64,000 bases of DNA from Allolobophora icterica (lineage: Eukaryota > Annelida > Clitellata > Crassiclitellata > Lumbricidae). The notes under the pieces are model-generated. The model did not search any database and was not told where the DNA came from. It saw only the letters and a program-made list of their open reading frames with translations. The stretch is from contig OY744606.1 in the NCBI GenBank assembly GCA_963556255.1, forward strand, positions 1,256,227 through 1,320,226. The letters run 5' to 3'. The translations under genes were made by a program, and so were the position numbers. How positions within the stretch are numbered: the stretch's first letter is position 1; every line of letters starts with the position of its first letter. Below, one piece after another: positions 22,601 through 34,758 of the stretch.

Positions 22601-23446
22601 CCGATTCAAATCCGCAAAGACGGTCGCCTTCAGAGACTCAATCGAGGCATTCTGAATGTCTAAAAAACCAGTTCGCACGGCTTTTTTCTCACCAGCTGAG
22701 TTCTCACCCACATCACAGCTGAGCAGTCGAATAATTGCATCAGTTGGCGATGTGTCGTTGTCACCCTCACCCATCAGAACACCGAATATCTCTACTGATC
22801 GCAGCGTCGACAATCCACACAAAGTTCCGAGCGACATTTCGTCCACGGATATCGAAATATTCGAGAATCTAACGACTTGCAGCGCACTCAGCTGACGAAA
22901 CGTACCTGGTTCGACCACTCCGAACCGTACGTGGTCGAAATCGAGTACAGCTACGTTAACGAAGTCTCTGAAATCATGAGGACCGAGTCGTGGAAGAGAT
23001 GGGCAGCGTGAAATGGAAGTGCGCACCCAATCCATTCTTGCGGAAGAGACCGTGGTGCCTCCATTAGTGAGGTTTGAGGAACGTACATAACTGGAACAGA
23101 TGCATTCGGATTTTCCAGTTGTTTCACTGGAACATGACAGACGAAGGTATTTGAATTCGTGTCGTCTCGCTTTCCAGGCATCCAGCGACTCCAGAAACTC
23201 CGTTGTGCTTAGGATCTTCCGGGACACGACCAACAATGTCTCTTCGTTGTTTTGCCTTTCCAAATCCTGGGGCCAGAGAAACAGAAGCTCGTTCCAGACG
23301 TGACGCTCAAAATCCAGTTCCAGCGGTTTACCGTCCTCTCTCGTTGTGTAGATAAGACTATCGGAGGATCTGTCACCAGTGTCCAATCCACTTCCGCTGA
23401 TCCCTCGGGCTAACAGGAGTGGCAAAACCAGAGAAAACATCTGCAT
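19676..23446 (-). CDS. Toll-like receptor, multiple-cysteine-cluster type, single exon
   Basis: An uninterrupted 1256-aa reading frame beginning with a signal peptide (MQMFSLVLPLLLARG). A long leucine-rich repeat array spans roughly residues 170-755. It is followed by an LRRCT cap (NPVQCSCQMTWL, about 757), an LRRNT (FPQCDCYS, about 815), a second short LRR run (about 850-980) and a second LRRCT (NPWSCNCDNATF, about 980). A transmembrane helix lies near 1040-1062 and a TIR domain at about 1085-1235. TIR box 1 is YDAIAIY, box 2 has RDMLPG including the key proline, and box 3 has an FW pair. Two LRRCT caps with an internal LRRNT define the mccTLR (Drosophila Toll-like) class. The receptor would signal through MyD88-type adaptors, in immunity or development; the ligand cannot be told. 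No introns and no frame damage, so it looks functional. Confidence 0.95.
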   Translation of the reverse strand: MQMFSLVLPLLLARGISGSGLDTGDRSSDSLIYTTREDGKPLELDFERHVWNELLFLWPQDLERQNNEETLLVVSRKILSTTEFLESLDAWKARRHEFKYLRLSCSSETTGKSECICSSYVRSSNLTNGGTTVSSARMDWVRTSISRCPSLPRLGPHDFRDFVNVAVLDFDHVRFGVVEPGTFRQLSALQVVRFSNISISVDEMSLGTLCGLSTLRSVEIFGVLMGEGDNDTSPTDAIIRLLSCDVGENSAGEKKAVRTGFLDIQNASIESLKATVFADLNRDVVRSVNLSWNLIRTIEGSVFLGFRNAVELDISRNLITRLEAPVFSELLSLEYLNLESNRLEVLDTVVFEKLVSLRMLNLAGNRIFLVNGGFNVLSNLDYLDLGGNRLSFVNEVIVSNCSRLEKLWLGGNEIADVDENALKGTSVLRILDLSNNRLSNETNLRNFFQHTLTFTVLKLGNNNLTRLLPSMFRPSTATYESTLLLIDLSSNQLEYIDKDAFIHHEELLYLILQFNRLTDLHPDTFNTNKKLLYLSVAYNFLESIVPLPDSVQELAASYNRIKRLPLLNKTMPNLWGLVLEGNKRLTSIGSDSLTMFPRLKALLIKDCSLSQIADDSFRSNHELRSVDLSMNNLDLNFSVDYFESSVGLYSLNFSHNNIKSAQNLFLGKTRSAITVDLSHNPIRTFPDQPRDMELFTAISTIRLIMVNCSLEAISEFSLAEASSMTVLDLASNRLKEFRPLHIQDRLDDAPYQVILDDNPVQCSCQMTWLTDDQYSRNYRVPYCYKSISQTLVPFNSISKDEFLCRVTEYCTIEFPQCDCYSESIAGLPTYLDCSGKGIGVFPKNLQPSMRVVHFEGNSLLSFTRGTVTKKMDKVESLYLDNNQIFEIEPFSFEKFPNLVLLSLSGNRISHLRNGVFAKLRKLTSLHLHGNIIQELDGFLLNDLHLLNVLTLHNNSLSLLTGETMQGVSSLAYLSNLTLHDNPWSCNCDNATFKYWIQQHADIIHSISNVVCNDTPIVTIPDEDLLCYDPFRTVHLSQYHPELLLTVCTLSVLVLLVLVLVYRYRYVLQVLIYSRFHLHRKQKENVSSVYDAIAIYNGSDSTVRRWIKDVLLPHLEPRFQLYIPDRDMLPGTVESSEIVENIALSRRTIIVLSPGAEEKREIQFALEAANDRARVDGSRHRVIVVVLDTVSRKSLLANGRLNEGLKAYLKAGQYLCTADRLFWDKLVFFMPRSAAGKEAPRGRDYAIGMESVSLTLT

Positions 23447-25134
23447 CGTTAAGGATTCCTATACTCTTACAATTCCAAATTACAACCAACAGTAAAGTAA
23501 CGCTTACAGAACAGTTCCACGTGCAGGTTATCGTACGCTCGAAATTTATGAAGCGCTGCTTGACCCTTTAACGACTGGGAAGCCAATGCAGCTTGTCCTT
23601 ACAGCGTTAAAGGCATTGGCACAGAGCACTAGCCTATCTACAGACCGAAGACACAATAGGAAGTATAGGAGCTCCGGTGACCTGGAGATCGACTACTGAT
23701 TCCGTTGATGTCTGCACTAACTCGGCACTTTCGTAGTCCAGTAATCGTAATCGTAATTGTAATCGTAAGCTCCAAACTTCTAAAGCGCCGCTCGAAAGCC
23801 AAGCGTAGGGCACCAGCCCATTCACGAGCACTGCGTCAAGTCAGAGGGGTTTCCAGAGGGTATACTCAAAGGAGGTCCGAGTCCGGTTTCCAGATGGTCA
23901 GATTACCAGCTTCCAGTATGCATACGTCAATCACCACCAGTGCACTCAATCTAATCTAATCTAGTGACTTTATGTAGCGCTGTTGTCGCAATGTCGAAGG
24001 CCACCATCAATTATACTCAGCTTTTTATCACAGCTACGTTCTTATACTTCAAAAGAACCAGAATCCGGGACTACGAAGGCTATATGATTGGTATTTACGT
24101 TTGTGTGTGTGATGCATACCCTAATTATTATCCCAGTTAGAACCATATAGGACTGTGTTATCTAGACCACTGTTTAGGAGAATTAGTAATAGGAGTCGCC
24201 GTATTCACACTAGTCTGAAGACAACTAAATCTGTCCTAGATATATGCCTCTATATATATATATATATATACACATGCATATATATTATAAATATATATGT
24301 AATATGTATATATATGTATGTGTGTATATATGCATATATATACATATATATATATTGCATGCTGTGCGAAACACTATTCCGTTCTTGAGAATAGTCTGAA
24401 TATGTGCTAGCTGTGCAGCTACGCACGTAGCCCTACAGAGAATAGTTTAAACGCATGGCCTGGTATTTAGGCCTATGTACTCTGACGACATTTCGGCTTA
24501 CATCCTGTTGGAGGAAGTTCAACTGAGGTCAAACTGGTGATTAAACATGGCCTTCATTATAACTTACGTAACCTACACAGAAGGAGGATTAGATGTGAGG
24601 AGGAGGGGTAGAAGGAGGTGAAGCAGGAGGAGGAGGAGGCGTGAAAGAAGAGAGAGGAGGAAGTAACGTAGGAGGATAATGAGGAGAGAGGATGACGATT
24701 GAGGAGAAGAAAGATAGGTGTAAGACGAGGAGGAAGATGAGGAGAATTAGGACGAAAGGGAAACGAGCAAGGATGAGAAGGAGGATGAAGCCTGACTATA
24801 ATAGGATAAGGAGGATTGAGAAAAGAAGAAAAGGCGGAGTAGGAAGAGGAGAAGGAGGGAGAGGAGGAGACCTTGATGATGACGATGAAGGTGTTGCTAA
24901 TGGTGGTGGTGGCGGTGATGGTGGTGGCTGTGGTGTTGGTGTTGAGGGCGCTAGAAATTCTTAGACAAACGTATAGCATACGTGTAAGACCAACGAACAA
25001 TCCTGGAATCACTGGGCTCTGGCAGTTAAGAAAATAAGTAGGCCTAGTCTTTATTTGCTTCTGCAAGTCGCACATGCATTACATGTACACAATGATTACA
25101 TAAAATTTTAAAATAAACTTAAAAATAAACAGTA
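23447..25134. other. Intergenic region 5' of the Toll-like receptor
   Basis: No gene supported. It holds a reversed LINE tail-like stretch (TAATCTAATCTAATCTAGTG then TATGTAGCGCTG, about 23945), (AT)n at 24249-24356, and an AGG-rich purine block at 24578-24950. The receptor promoter should lie just above 23446, but I recognise no specific site. Confidence 0.5.
24578..24950. repeat. AGG/GAAGG-rich purine tract ending in (GGT)n
   Basis: A purine-biased, degenerate trinucleotide repeat. The spurious Ser/Pro-rich minus-strand frame and Arg/Lys-rich plus-strand frame follow from it. Confidence 0.8.
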
Positions 25135-25597
25135 GGGGTCGTCCATTAATTGTGTCAACAAAATGGGGGAGGGAGGGGGTTTGGAAAAGTTTGACAATTC
25201 TTGACAAGGGGGAGGGATATTCAAGACAAACTGACGTCAACAATAATTTAATCAAAAAGCAAACATAGATTCGGAAAGTCTTCATGAGTGATCGATTTCA
25301 TTCTTGTTTGTAATTTAATAAAACGCATTATTTTCTTCGTTTTAAGTTATCTTGTTTATTGTTCCCAGATTAATGGGAAAATGCGCTGCATAATCTCTTA
25401 AATGTGAATATCCTGGTTTCTTTTCGAAAATCTAATATTTAGAGTTTCTTTTCGATGGAAAGATAATTTGGGGGGGGTAAATTTATTTTGACATAATATT
25501 ATTACGGGGTCCTTGAATGTTTGACAGTTGTTGACAAGGGGGAGGTAGGGGGTCAAAAACTTCCAAAAATTTGTTGACATAATTAATGGACGACCCC
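25135..25597. mobile_element. MITE with GGGGTCGTCCATTAATTG termini
   Basis: The left end GGGGTCGTCCATTAATTGTG is mirrored by CATAATTAATGGACGACCCC at the right, about 463 bp apart. Internal TTGACAAGGGGGAGG phrases occur near both ends. No coding sequence. The superfamily is uncertain. Confidence 0.8.
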
Positions 25598-25609
25598 CGT
25601 ACAAAAGTA

Positions 25610-26854
25610 GGGGAACTAGGGGCGAGATGGATCCCTTAAGGAATTTTCGGTTTTAAAAAGCCGTAAATGTGCTACAAAAGAAATTTTTTTGTTCTACTCC
25701 TAGCCCATGAGGTAACATAGCTATGGGCAACACAAATTTGATTGCATTCCTTTTGGGGGAGGAGAATTTTCTAATTAATTTTTTTAAATTATGGTCCATC
25801 TTGCCCCAATGATGGGGCAAGATGGACCACTGTAATCCGTCATTGGGGCAAGATGGACCACTGTAATCCGTCACTTTTTCTTTTCATTATGGTAAGCTGC
25901 CAGGCTATTCTTATGGTTTGGATCCGCTATTCTTGGGGTCCGCTCTTCCGGGGGTCCGCTCTATGTGCCCTATATACATACCTACATACATACACACATT
26001 CACAGATACATACATACATGTATGTATTTATGTATGTATGTATGTATGTATGTATGTATGTATGTATGTATGTATGTATGTATGTATGTATGCATATATG
26101 TATGTATGCATGTATGTATGCATGCATATATGTATGTATGCATGTATTTATGTATGAATGTATGCATGCATGTATGTATGTATCTCTGCATGTTTGTATG
26201 TATGTAGGTATGTATATATGGCATATATAGAGGACCTCCAGAAAGTGGACCCCCGGAATAGCGGACCACCGGCATAGCGGACCCCGGAATAGCGGACCCC
26301 CGGAATAGCGGGATGGTACCATTCATATATATATAGGGCTTCTGTTATAACAGCTGTTAATATGGTAAAGAATTTGATGTCGAATGAAAATTGTCATAGG
26401 CCTACCACAAGTAGAGTTCACACACACACCCATTGGGGCAAGATGGATCACAGGGTCCGTCTTGCCCCGTCGGTGACTGATCCAAGTCGCCCCATGCAGA
26501 AGGTATAAACTTTTCAGTAATGAAAACTAATATCCGCTGTGCATCACGCCAATACTGAATTCGTTCTTCAAACACAAAAAGGGACTTCTAACAAAATATG
26601 CTTTTGTCAAAAACCTGTCACAATGCGTAATTGAATATTTAAGGAATCACCTTCAGCTGAAAATAAGATCAGACAGGTCAAAAATCGATTTTTCTTCATA
26701 AAAAACGAAAAACTGTCGTTTCGGTTCGCACTTGTAGACAAAGAACCAAGTCGTCAACAGTATTCAAACACATTCGGTAGATGACGACACCATAGATAGG
26801 TTAAATTGAAGGGATCCATCATACCCCAGTGATCCATCTCGCCCCTAGTTCCCC
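25610..26854. mobile_element. TA-flanked inverted-repeat element (Tc1/mariner-like, nonautonomous)
   Basis: The termini GGGGAACTAGGGGCGAGATG and CATCTCGCCCCTAGTTCCCC form near-perfect TIRs of about 25 bp, flanked by TA on each side (25608-25609, 26855-26856). The interior repeats GGGGCAAGATGGACCACTG. A second inverted structure with a (TATG)n satellite sits inside (25917-26322). No transposase frame. Confidence 0.78.
25917..26322. repeat. Nested inverted-repeat structure with (TATG)n core
   Basis: The arms consist of about 19-bp tandem units of the type CCGCTATTCCGGGGGTCCG, direct on the left and inverted on the right, around about 200 bp of TATG repeat (26010-26220). Confidence 0.75.
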
Positions 26855-26856
26855 TA

Positions 26857-27692
26857 GCCATAGATTATAAAGTCACGCATACACAGTTAAATATAACTTA
26901 AGATGCGTCGATTAACAAAGCCACTTATAAGTAGTTTAGATTTCCGAAAAGGCAGCATGAACGGATCGATGTCCTGTCTTGCGAGTGAGTAGTGAGTAGG
27001 CTATAGCCTACTGTCTTGTCCTCACGAGGAGGTGGCAAGAGCTGATAAATGCAGTGGCCGAAGAACTGCGATTTATAGAAGAGCCTCCTGTCTGATCGAG
27101 CAATCGACTCTTCTGAAGTATCTGTCTTCTCACATATTTGCCATCTGCGAGCAGTTTTATTCTCAAAGCCTAAATATAAACTTCTGTATTACGAGCCTAT
27201 TTGGGTGTCTTAAAACTGAAGATAAGTTGAATAGCGGTATCACTTAGCAAGTTAGCCTACAACTGAAGTGGCTGCACTAAACATTTATAACCAGAAGCGA
27301 AATTAGCCTACGTGGAAGCTGATACAGTCTATGACTCTTAGATCTTCTTTGGTACACCGCATAAAATTCAATCTCAACCTTACGATTATGGGCTACATGA
27401 ATAAACGTAAACAGAACTATATTTATTATAAAAAAACTATAATTAATATCGTAAAAGATTTCGTAATGAGAAATAGTTTGGCTGAATTTAATTCTGCTCA
27501 TTTGAATTTCGAGATTTTATAGCGCGAGGCTTTGTCCATTTGCCTGAATATTTAAAGCCAGGACCTCGAAAATTGATTTTGTGGTCATAACTTTTTGACT
27601 AACGAAACATGCCGCTGTGAATCATTACTAGATCATCGTTAACAAATCAGCATTTGAGTATATTATTTTTCTTACAAAATAAACGTTCTGCC
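26857..27692. other. Intergenic DNA upstream of CC2D1 exon 1
   Basis: AT-rich unique sequence with no gene or known repeat that I recognise. It should include the CC2D1 promoter and 5' UTR, but no core promoter element stands out. Confidence 0.4.
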
Positions 27693-30600
27693 ATGTTTGG
27701 TCGAAAAAAAGAGGCGCCTCCGAAGAAAGAAGGCGGGGGAAAGGCTTTGATGGCGCAGGTTATTTCTTTTGACACAGTTGAAAAATTGTATGCAGGGCGT
27801 GTTGCCTTGGGCCTCCACCACTGGTAAACATGGACACACAACACAGTCAACTTGACTTTATACGACTTGAATCGTGAAAGTCTGAATTATTCCAGATTTA
27901 AATCTTGTAAATCCTGACTGACCAAGCGAAAATCCGCAAAGCCATTTTAAAAATTAAAACTGTTCTGATCACTTTTGAATATACAATGTAGTTTATATCA
28001 TCCATCATTTTCGTAGTTCCAGTTAAGGAAATTTTCCGACTTGCTCACTTACTTGACCAAATTCCTCAAGAGCCAAATTGCAATTAGAAATTAATTTAGC
28101 ACTGCTTCAAGAGATTCTATCAGAGAAGTTCTGTACACTAACCAAAATAATGCTAAATGTCGTTAAGAATAGAAAATTCATCAGCTAGCAAGGAATCCGC
28201 AACTAACTATTAAAGATCCCTACAAATAAATTTCCACCTGGAGTTGCTGGTTGACTCCATGCTCAAAGGATGAAGAAGAATGACATGTTGATCTTCCTTA
28301 GTTACTTTTTTTGGCTTTAACTGCCATCAGAAAGTATCTGTTTTAGATTCAAAAGAGCATTTTCCTATAAAATCGTAAGAATAGTTGAGACAAACTTGAT
28401 ACGCTATTATTTAAAAGTTTTAATTCCGCTCATTTCTGTATTTAGACTCCCTGAGATGAGACTGTGTGGTGTAAGTGCATGGCCAGTGTAGGGCATTGCC
28501 AGTGCGTCTGATTTGAAAATAGTAGGCGGGTTGAAAATCGATCGGGCTTGATCGAGTAGGCGAGCGATGCGCGGCCGACCTCGGGAGCTTTTGTGTAGAG
28601 CGTATTTTATGTACCGTATTCGTTCGTATAGCTGCATATAGGCCTAATAATCATCTAGTAGGCCTATCTCAATTCAGTGCTGTTATCCGTCCTGCATCAT
28701 AGTTGTAATAAGTTTTAGCGTGCTACTTGGCTATAATTAATGATTACAGTAACAGTATTACTGCATTCCAGGACAGAAGTAGGCCTAATTGAACCCAGTG
28801 AATCACTGATTTCAATATTTTCTTATGAACAGTACTGAAAAAGATTAATGGAAGCTGCACAATAACAACAAATTAAACAATCACATTTACTGTACCATTA
28901 GATTCTGTAGTTCACTAGTGTTTTCGCATCGCAGATTGACAAATTCAATCACTGTCACTGTCAGTGGGTGGCATTGTGGGCCATGCCATAATATTTTATT
29001 CTGCCATATCAATGTCACCTGCTCCAAAATCGTCATCACTTGAGTCTGAATTATCTGTTTCATGATCAGAACTGCCATTAGCATCTTCATCAGACTGAAG
29101 TGGCTCATCATCACCAGAGTCGGTTGCAAATCATCAGGCTTGCTGTCTGAAGCGCCAAGACTGGTCGAGATTGCTGCCACCTTTGCTGGTGGTTGGGAAT
29201 AGGCTTCGCTATCGATGCCACTGAGAATAAACTTAAGGCGACTTAACATGACATTGTATGTGTTGACTGTGTCGTTTATCAAGTCTTCACGTTCTTTCTC
29301 CGACCACGCTAGGTTTGTTTGCACGAATCAACAACAAGTCTGCCATTGTGCTGTGACCCATAGACAGCCTTCGATCAGGCAGCATTGAAGTGAGAAAACT
29401 GAAGCATGATTCGGCGAACACGTTACTAACTCCCATCGCCATCACCGTTAATGCAGCATGCAGATAGGGGCCTACTTGGCAGTTCCGAACGACGGCAACG
29501 TATAGTGCACTGCCAGACATCTGAGACAGATTTGTTGTCATAATAATAGCGCACTATGCGCCTAAGGGATTTTAGTTAATTGGCCAGCCAGTAAGTAAAT
29601 TGAAGTAATCTTAATTAGATAAATAAAATAATGGTCCGGCTCCAGGTTCATCTATCGTCTTGGAGTCTAACTCAAACTCAGCGAGCGACGACCGACTGTC
29701 ACCGATGGTGAGAAGTCTTCAGCTAGACGAGCGATAAATCGCTCGCCGGTACCTTTGCTAGGCGAGCGACCAAGAAGAGCGATCGATCGCTCGCCTTAAA
29801 TCAGACCATTGCATTTGCCAGTTATATACAATCTCCTCTATCCACAGGTTGGTCGCTGCTAGCTGAAAATTGCCACAGCGTAATCTTCGCACAGTTTGGC
29901 AATATCCTGAAGAAATCTGGGATGGTTATTCAAAATGTTTTTTTATATTTTATATATTTCTTATACATATTTAGATATATATGTTTATATATATTTATAT
30001 TATATAGTTATTTTGTATGCTATGCCCTTTTGTGAAGTCCTCTTTGAACTAACGGTGTTTCTGAAGAGTTCGGGAGAAGCAGAACAGACTCTACTGCCTC
30101 TAACCCTTTAACGACGAACGTGTACTAAAAGTGACTGGGAAATCAATCGTTGTCGTTAAAGTGTTAATTATAATTGTGGTTGGACGTTTATAGCAAAACA
30201 CATCAGAGTCACTCTTTGCGCTACCCTATATGCAGGGGCGTCTATCCCCCTAAGTCATTGGAGCAACGTCCCTTTCCCCCTCTTCTTCCCCCTCCTCGTT
30301 CCTTTCCCCCCTAAAATGGTGGCACACACACTGACATATCTCCCCCCCCTATTTCTTGGATGGAGCATTTGCTCCAAGGTTTCTATGGTGTAGACGCCCC
30401 TGCCTATATGATTGTATATGTCATTCTATGTTGTCTATTTAGAAGAGACTTCAGATTCTGAAAGCGTTATATCAAAAAGATGTAGCTTTAGCCTTTTTGT
30501 TCAGGGAAGAAATTCGGATTTAGCGATGTACTCAGCGGCCCAAACACTGACTTGGGCTGGGAACGCCTCTGAATTGTTGAGTGGCACTTTTATAGATGTT

Positions 30601-31418
30601 TGGTTACGTTTACAAAATTACGATTGCAATATGTTTCTTTGTGCAGATGGGACTTGCGACGGATGACGTTGGTGGCCTGGTGTACGGAGATCTTGAAGAT
30701 GACGAAGACTTGGAAGCAGAACTTCGTGCTCTCCAAGACGATGATGACGATGCGCTGAGTGGTGGAAGACGGGGTGGCGGCCGTCCACAACCGCCTGGAA
30801 AAGGTTTCGTACTCGCATTTTTATGACTTGTAGAGTTTTTGACCCTTTGCCCTTAATGTGTGTGATCGTAGAAATTTATGCATGCTCGCGCACACACCCA
30901 CTTATGTATGCATGTATGTATATCTGTATGTATGTATGTATGTCTGTATGTATGTCTGTATGTATGTTTGTCTGTGTGTATATATGTATGTATGCATGTA
31001 TGTATTTATAAGCAAAACATAACTCACTCGACCCACGGATACTTAGATGTTTGCTGTGACTCGCACCAAAACTACTTTGAGCTTCCGAATAGAGTTTTGC
31101 TCCTAAACAAGGGACTTAACTTTTGCGCAACTGTTTCTGTTAGGGAAAGGCAAAGCGAATGCTGATCTGGGCAAGATGATTGCCATGAGTATGCGCGACA
31201 TACCGAGCGACGAAGACGTGTCAGACACTGAAGATCCGGACTTACTGGTAAGTGGTGTTCTTTATAACATTGTGCTTTCATAATTTATGCACTTGTTGTC
31301 AACAAGTTCTTACATAAAGCGACCAAATATGTGGCTTAAAAAATTAAATTATTGACACTCTGAAATCCGTGGCATGACACCGCACCACACAACCTTATGC
31401 CACAAGTTCTGTTAATAT

Positions 31419-31450
<32 letters not shown>

Positions 31451-32153
31451 ACCAGGCCACCAACGTCATCTATCGCCACTCCAGAGTCAACATAATTAAT
31501 TAGTATCTTGCACCTGAGGGATCATATATACCTCGGGTAAAAAAAAAAGTAAAAAAATAATAATAATAATAATAATAAATAATATATAATAAATAATAAT
31601 AATAATAATAGTAAAAATAATAGCCATTTGCGAAGACTAGCCAATCTAAAACAACACTCCTCTCATTTCTGGAATCCATATAGATGCATTTGTACCCCAG
31701 GACAAAAAATAATAAGACAATTTATATAGTGCCATAAGCAATTACATACATGTTAAATACATGCATGCATACATACATGTTTACCTGTATGCATACACGC
31801 TTAGACCGAGAGGCAGCCTATGGTGGATAAGCAACCAATGAGTTCAAAGTTCACATTTGTTTGTTTCCCGTAGGCTGAGCTGGACGAACTTACGAGCGAC
31901 TCGTCCAGTTACGAACCACCGATGAAGATGTCATCAAACGAACCTGCGAGTTCAAAGGCTACGTCTACTGTTTCCATGGTTACGACCCTGCAGGATAGAC
32001 TAGAAAATTACAAGTCGGGTTATGAGGCTGCGCGAGCGTCAGGTGACACCTCAAAGGCACGAAGGGTCGAGAGAGGTATCAAGGTGAGCCAACTGCGGGT
32101 TATTACCATGTGTTAAATTTGGTGTTATAAAGTGTGTATATGTATATGTGTAT

Positions 32154-32184
<31 letters not shown>

Positions 32185-34724
32185 TGTATATATAATTATA
32201 TATATATATATATATGCACACATGCTTTGTTATATATATATATCTATACACTGTAAAAAGTAAGCTAGAAGTTTCCAGATTAGATTTGTTTGAACCTGAC
32301 CTTGAGTTTATTTGACCTTGAAAGACTTTGACCTTGAACTTGGAATGTAGTTTTTCTTACAAGCAATGATAGCAGTGCATTATTGAAGTTTCATCATTAG
32401 CTTAGTTTAGACCTGACCTTGGATTAATTGACCTTGAATGTCTTTCATCTTGAACTAATTTGCCCTTTACTTACTTTAACCTTAAGCTACTTTGTCCTTG
32501 AGCTACTTTGAACTTGACTAATTTTACCTTGAACTGTTTCTCGACCTTCAGTCTCTGGAAGACCTCATGAAGCAGGCCAAGGCTGGAAAGCAGGTATCCG
32601 AGGATGACATTCCACCTTTCCTTGCGAACAAGGCGCCACCAACAGGTCCCTCTTCCACCGTCGTCTCTCCACCAGCCAGTCAGCCTCCAGCACCCTCCGT
32701 AGCCCAGCCGATCCGCATGGCGCCAGCTGCTCCATCACCTGCTTCCGCGACAGGTAACTTTTGATGTCCTGGTTTATATGATAATAAATGTTATGTGTTA
32801 ATTTGTGAATAATAAATTAATTTGGTTAAATAGGAAATATGTATGGTGTCTTCACTTATACAGAAATAAATTTTATGTTTTAATTTGTAAATAATGAAAG
32901 AATTTGTTAAATAGAAAATATATATTATGTCCTCACTTACATGTAAATAAATGTTAGGTTTTAATTTGTAAATAATAAAATTAATTTGGTTAAATAGAAA
33001 ATATATATTATGTCCTCACTTACATGTAAATAAATGTTAGGTTTTAATTTGTAAATAATAAAATTAATTTGGTTAAATAGAAAATATATATTATGTCCTC
33101 ACCTACATATAAATAAATGTTATGTATTAATTTGTAAATAATAAAATTAAGTTGGTTAAATAGAAAATATATATTATGTCCTCACCTACATGTAATTAAA
33201 TTTTATCTTTTAATTTGTGAATAATGATTTAATCTGTTTAAATTTGTCTGTTGAAATCTGTTTCCTGATCTGTTGCTTGTAGTTCAGGATCCAAGTGGCG
33301 TTCGTGGTCTTGTGCCAAACAACAAGCAACCTTCACCCCCCGTACCAACTGTTAGATCCTCTATACCCTCTCAACCAACCCCAGGAAATGCTGCCCCAAT
33401 GGTTCCCATGAGGACTTCTGGACCTGGTGTTTCAACCCCTAAGCCCACCGCGTCTGATTCAGTGCCAAATAAACCTGCGCTTAACTCGGAAGGTGAGTCC
33501 AGTGGTTTCAACGATTTGAGGAACTTGTTCCATTGAGAAGTCGGTAGCTGAGATATGAATTATGAAATGTATTTTTTGTCGGATCAATAAGACTCATCGA
33601 AGGTGATTGTTTCTGACCTTATTATTGCAGTGTTCTATGTTGGTAGTCTAATGTTGAGCGTGGTGTACTGTCAGTCGAGAGGTTGGGAGTTCAAATCCCC
33701 GCCAGGGCAGAAATTTGGTTCGATATTTCTGCTCTGCCTGCACCCCCTAGCAAACTCGGCTATAATGAGTATACTGACCATACACTGTCGGTGGGAAGTT
33801 GAGACGACGAGGGAGAGGACTGGCCACTCACCCTCATATGCCAAGGCTAAGGAAATGATATCGCTAACACTTCATACCTGTGGCTGCCTCAGGGCTAGCT
33901 TAAGGGACTGTTTTTCTTCTATGTTGATTTCAAATGGTGGATTGTGTTGGTGGGCTCAGTCGCCATCCCACCTCTAAAAGTCTTTGTTATTTAGGTATAT
34001 TAAGAAATATTATTTGGTTGATATAAATAATTATTTATGCCTTTGATAACTGCCCAAAAAGTGGGACAATACATTGTCAAGGTGAGTGCAAGGGGAACAA
34101 CTAATTCACCCTGAGTTTTGTCATTGTCAGATGTGGAGAACTTGAAGATGCTGACGGGTCGTCGTGACGAATACAAGGCAGCTGCACTGAAGGCAAAGCG
34201 TTCTGGCGATGAGGCAACGGCCAAGAACTACATCCGCACTTCCAAGGTCTGATGTTGTTAAATACGAGGACTTCTGTGGTTTCGATATCTTAACACTTTA
34301 ACGACGAGCGTGTACTCAAATGTATTACCATAGGCATAGGTTACTGGTAATTATCCCTGGCGGAACCACTTCTCTGTCGTCAGTCCAACTTTCTGGAGTA
34401 GGTTGCCTAAAGCACATTACGACATGAGCTCCTTGGTCTTTCTTTACCTCAGTTCCGTAAGCACTTGATGACCGTTCTGTTCGACCCTGGTTTTCCATCG
34501 TTAGGTTGAGTGCGCCTCTGATGAGTCTCTGTTAAAGAGGAGCTATATAAATCTACGATTATAATTCCAGTTACTATTCCGCAACTGTTTACCTTTATCG
34601 TCATCATTATTCAACACTTCGTGATTATCATCAGTGCTTCACTCTGCATCACAGTCACCGTCATCATTATCATCATCATCATTGTCATCATCGAAAGGCA
34701 CTATATTGTCCTTATGCATACATG

Positions 34725-34758
<34 letters not shown>

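Noticed and set aside
25927..26326. Tyr/His/Ile-rich frames on both strands
   Set aside because: They are translations of the (TATG)n satellite inside a nested inverted-repeat element.
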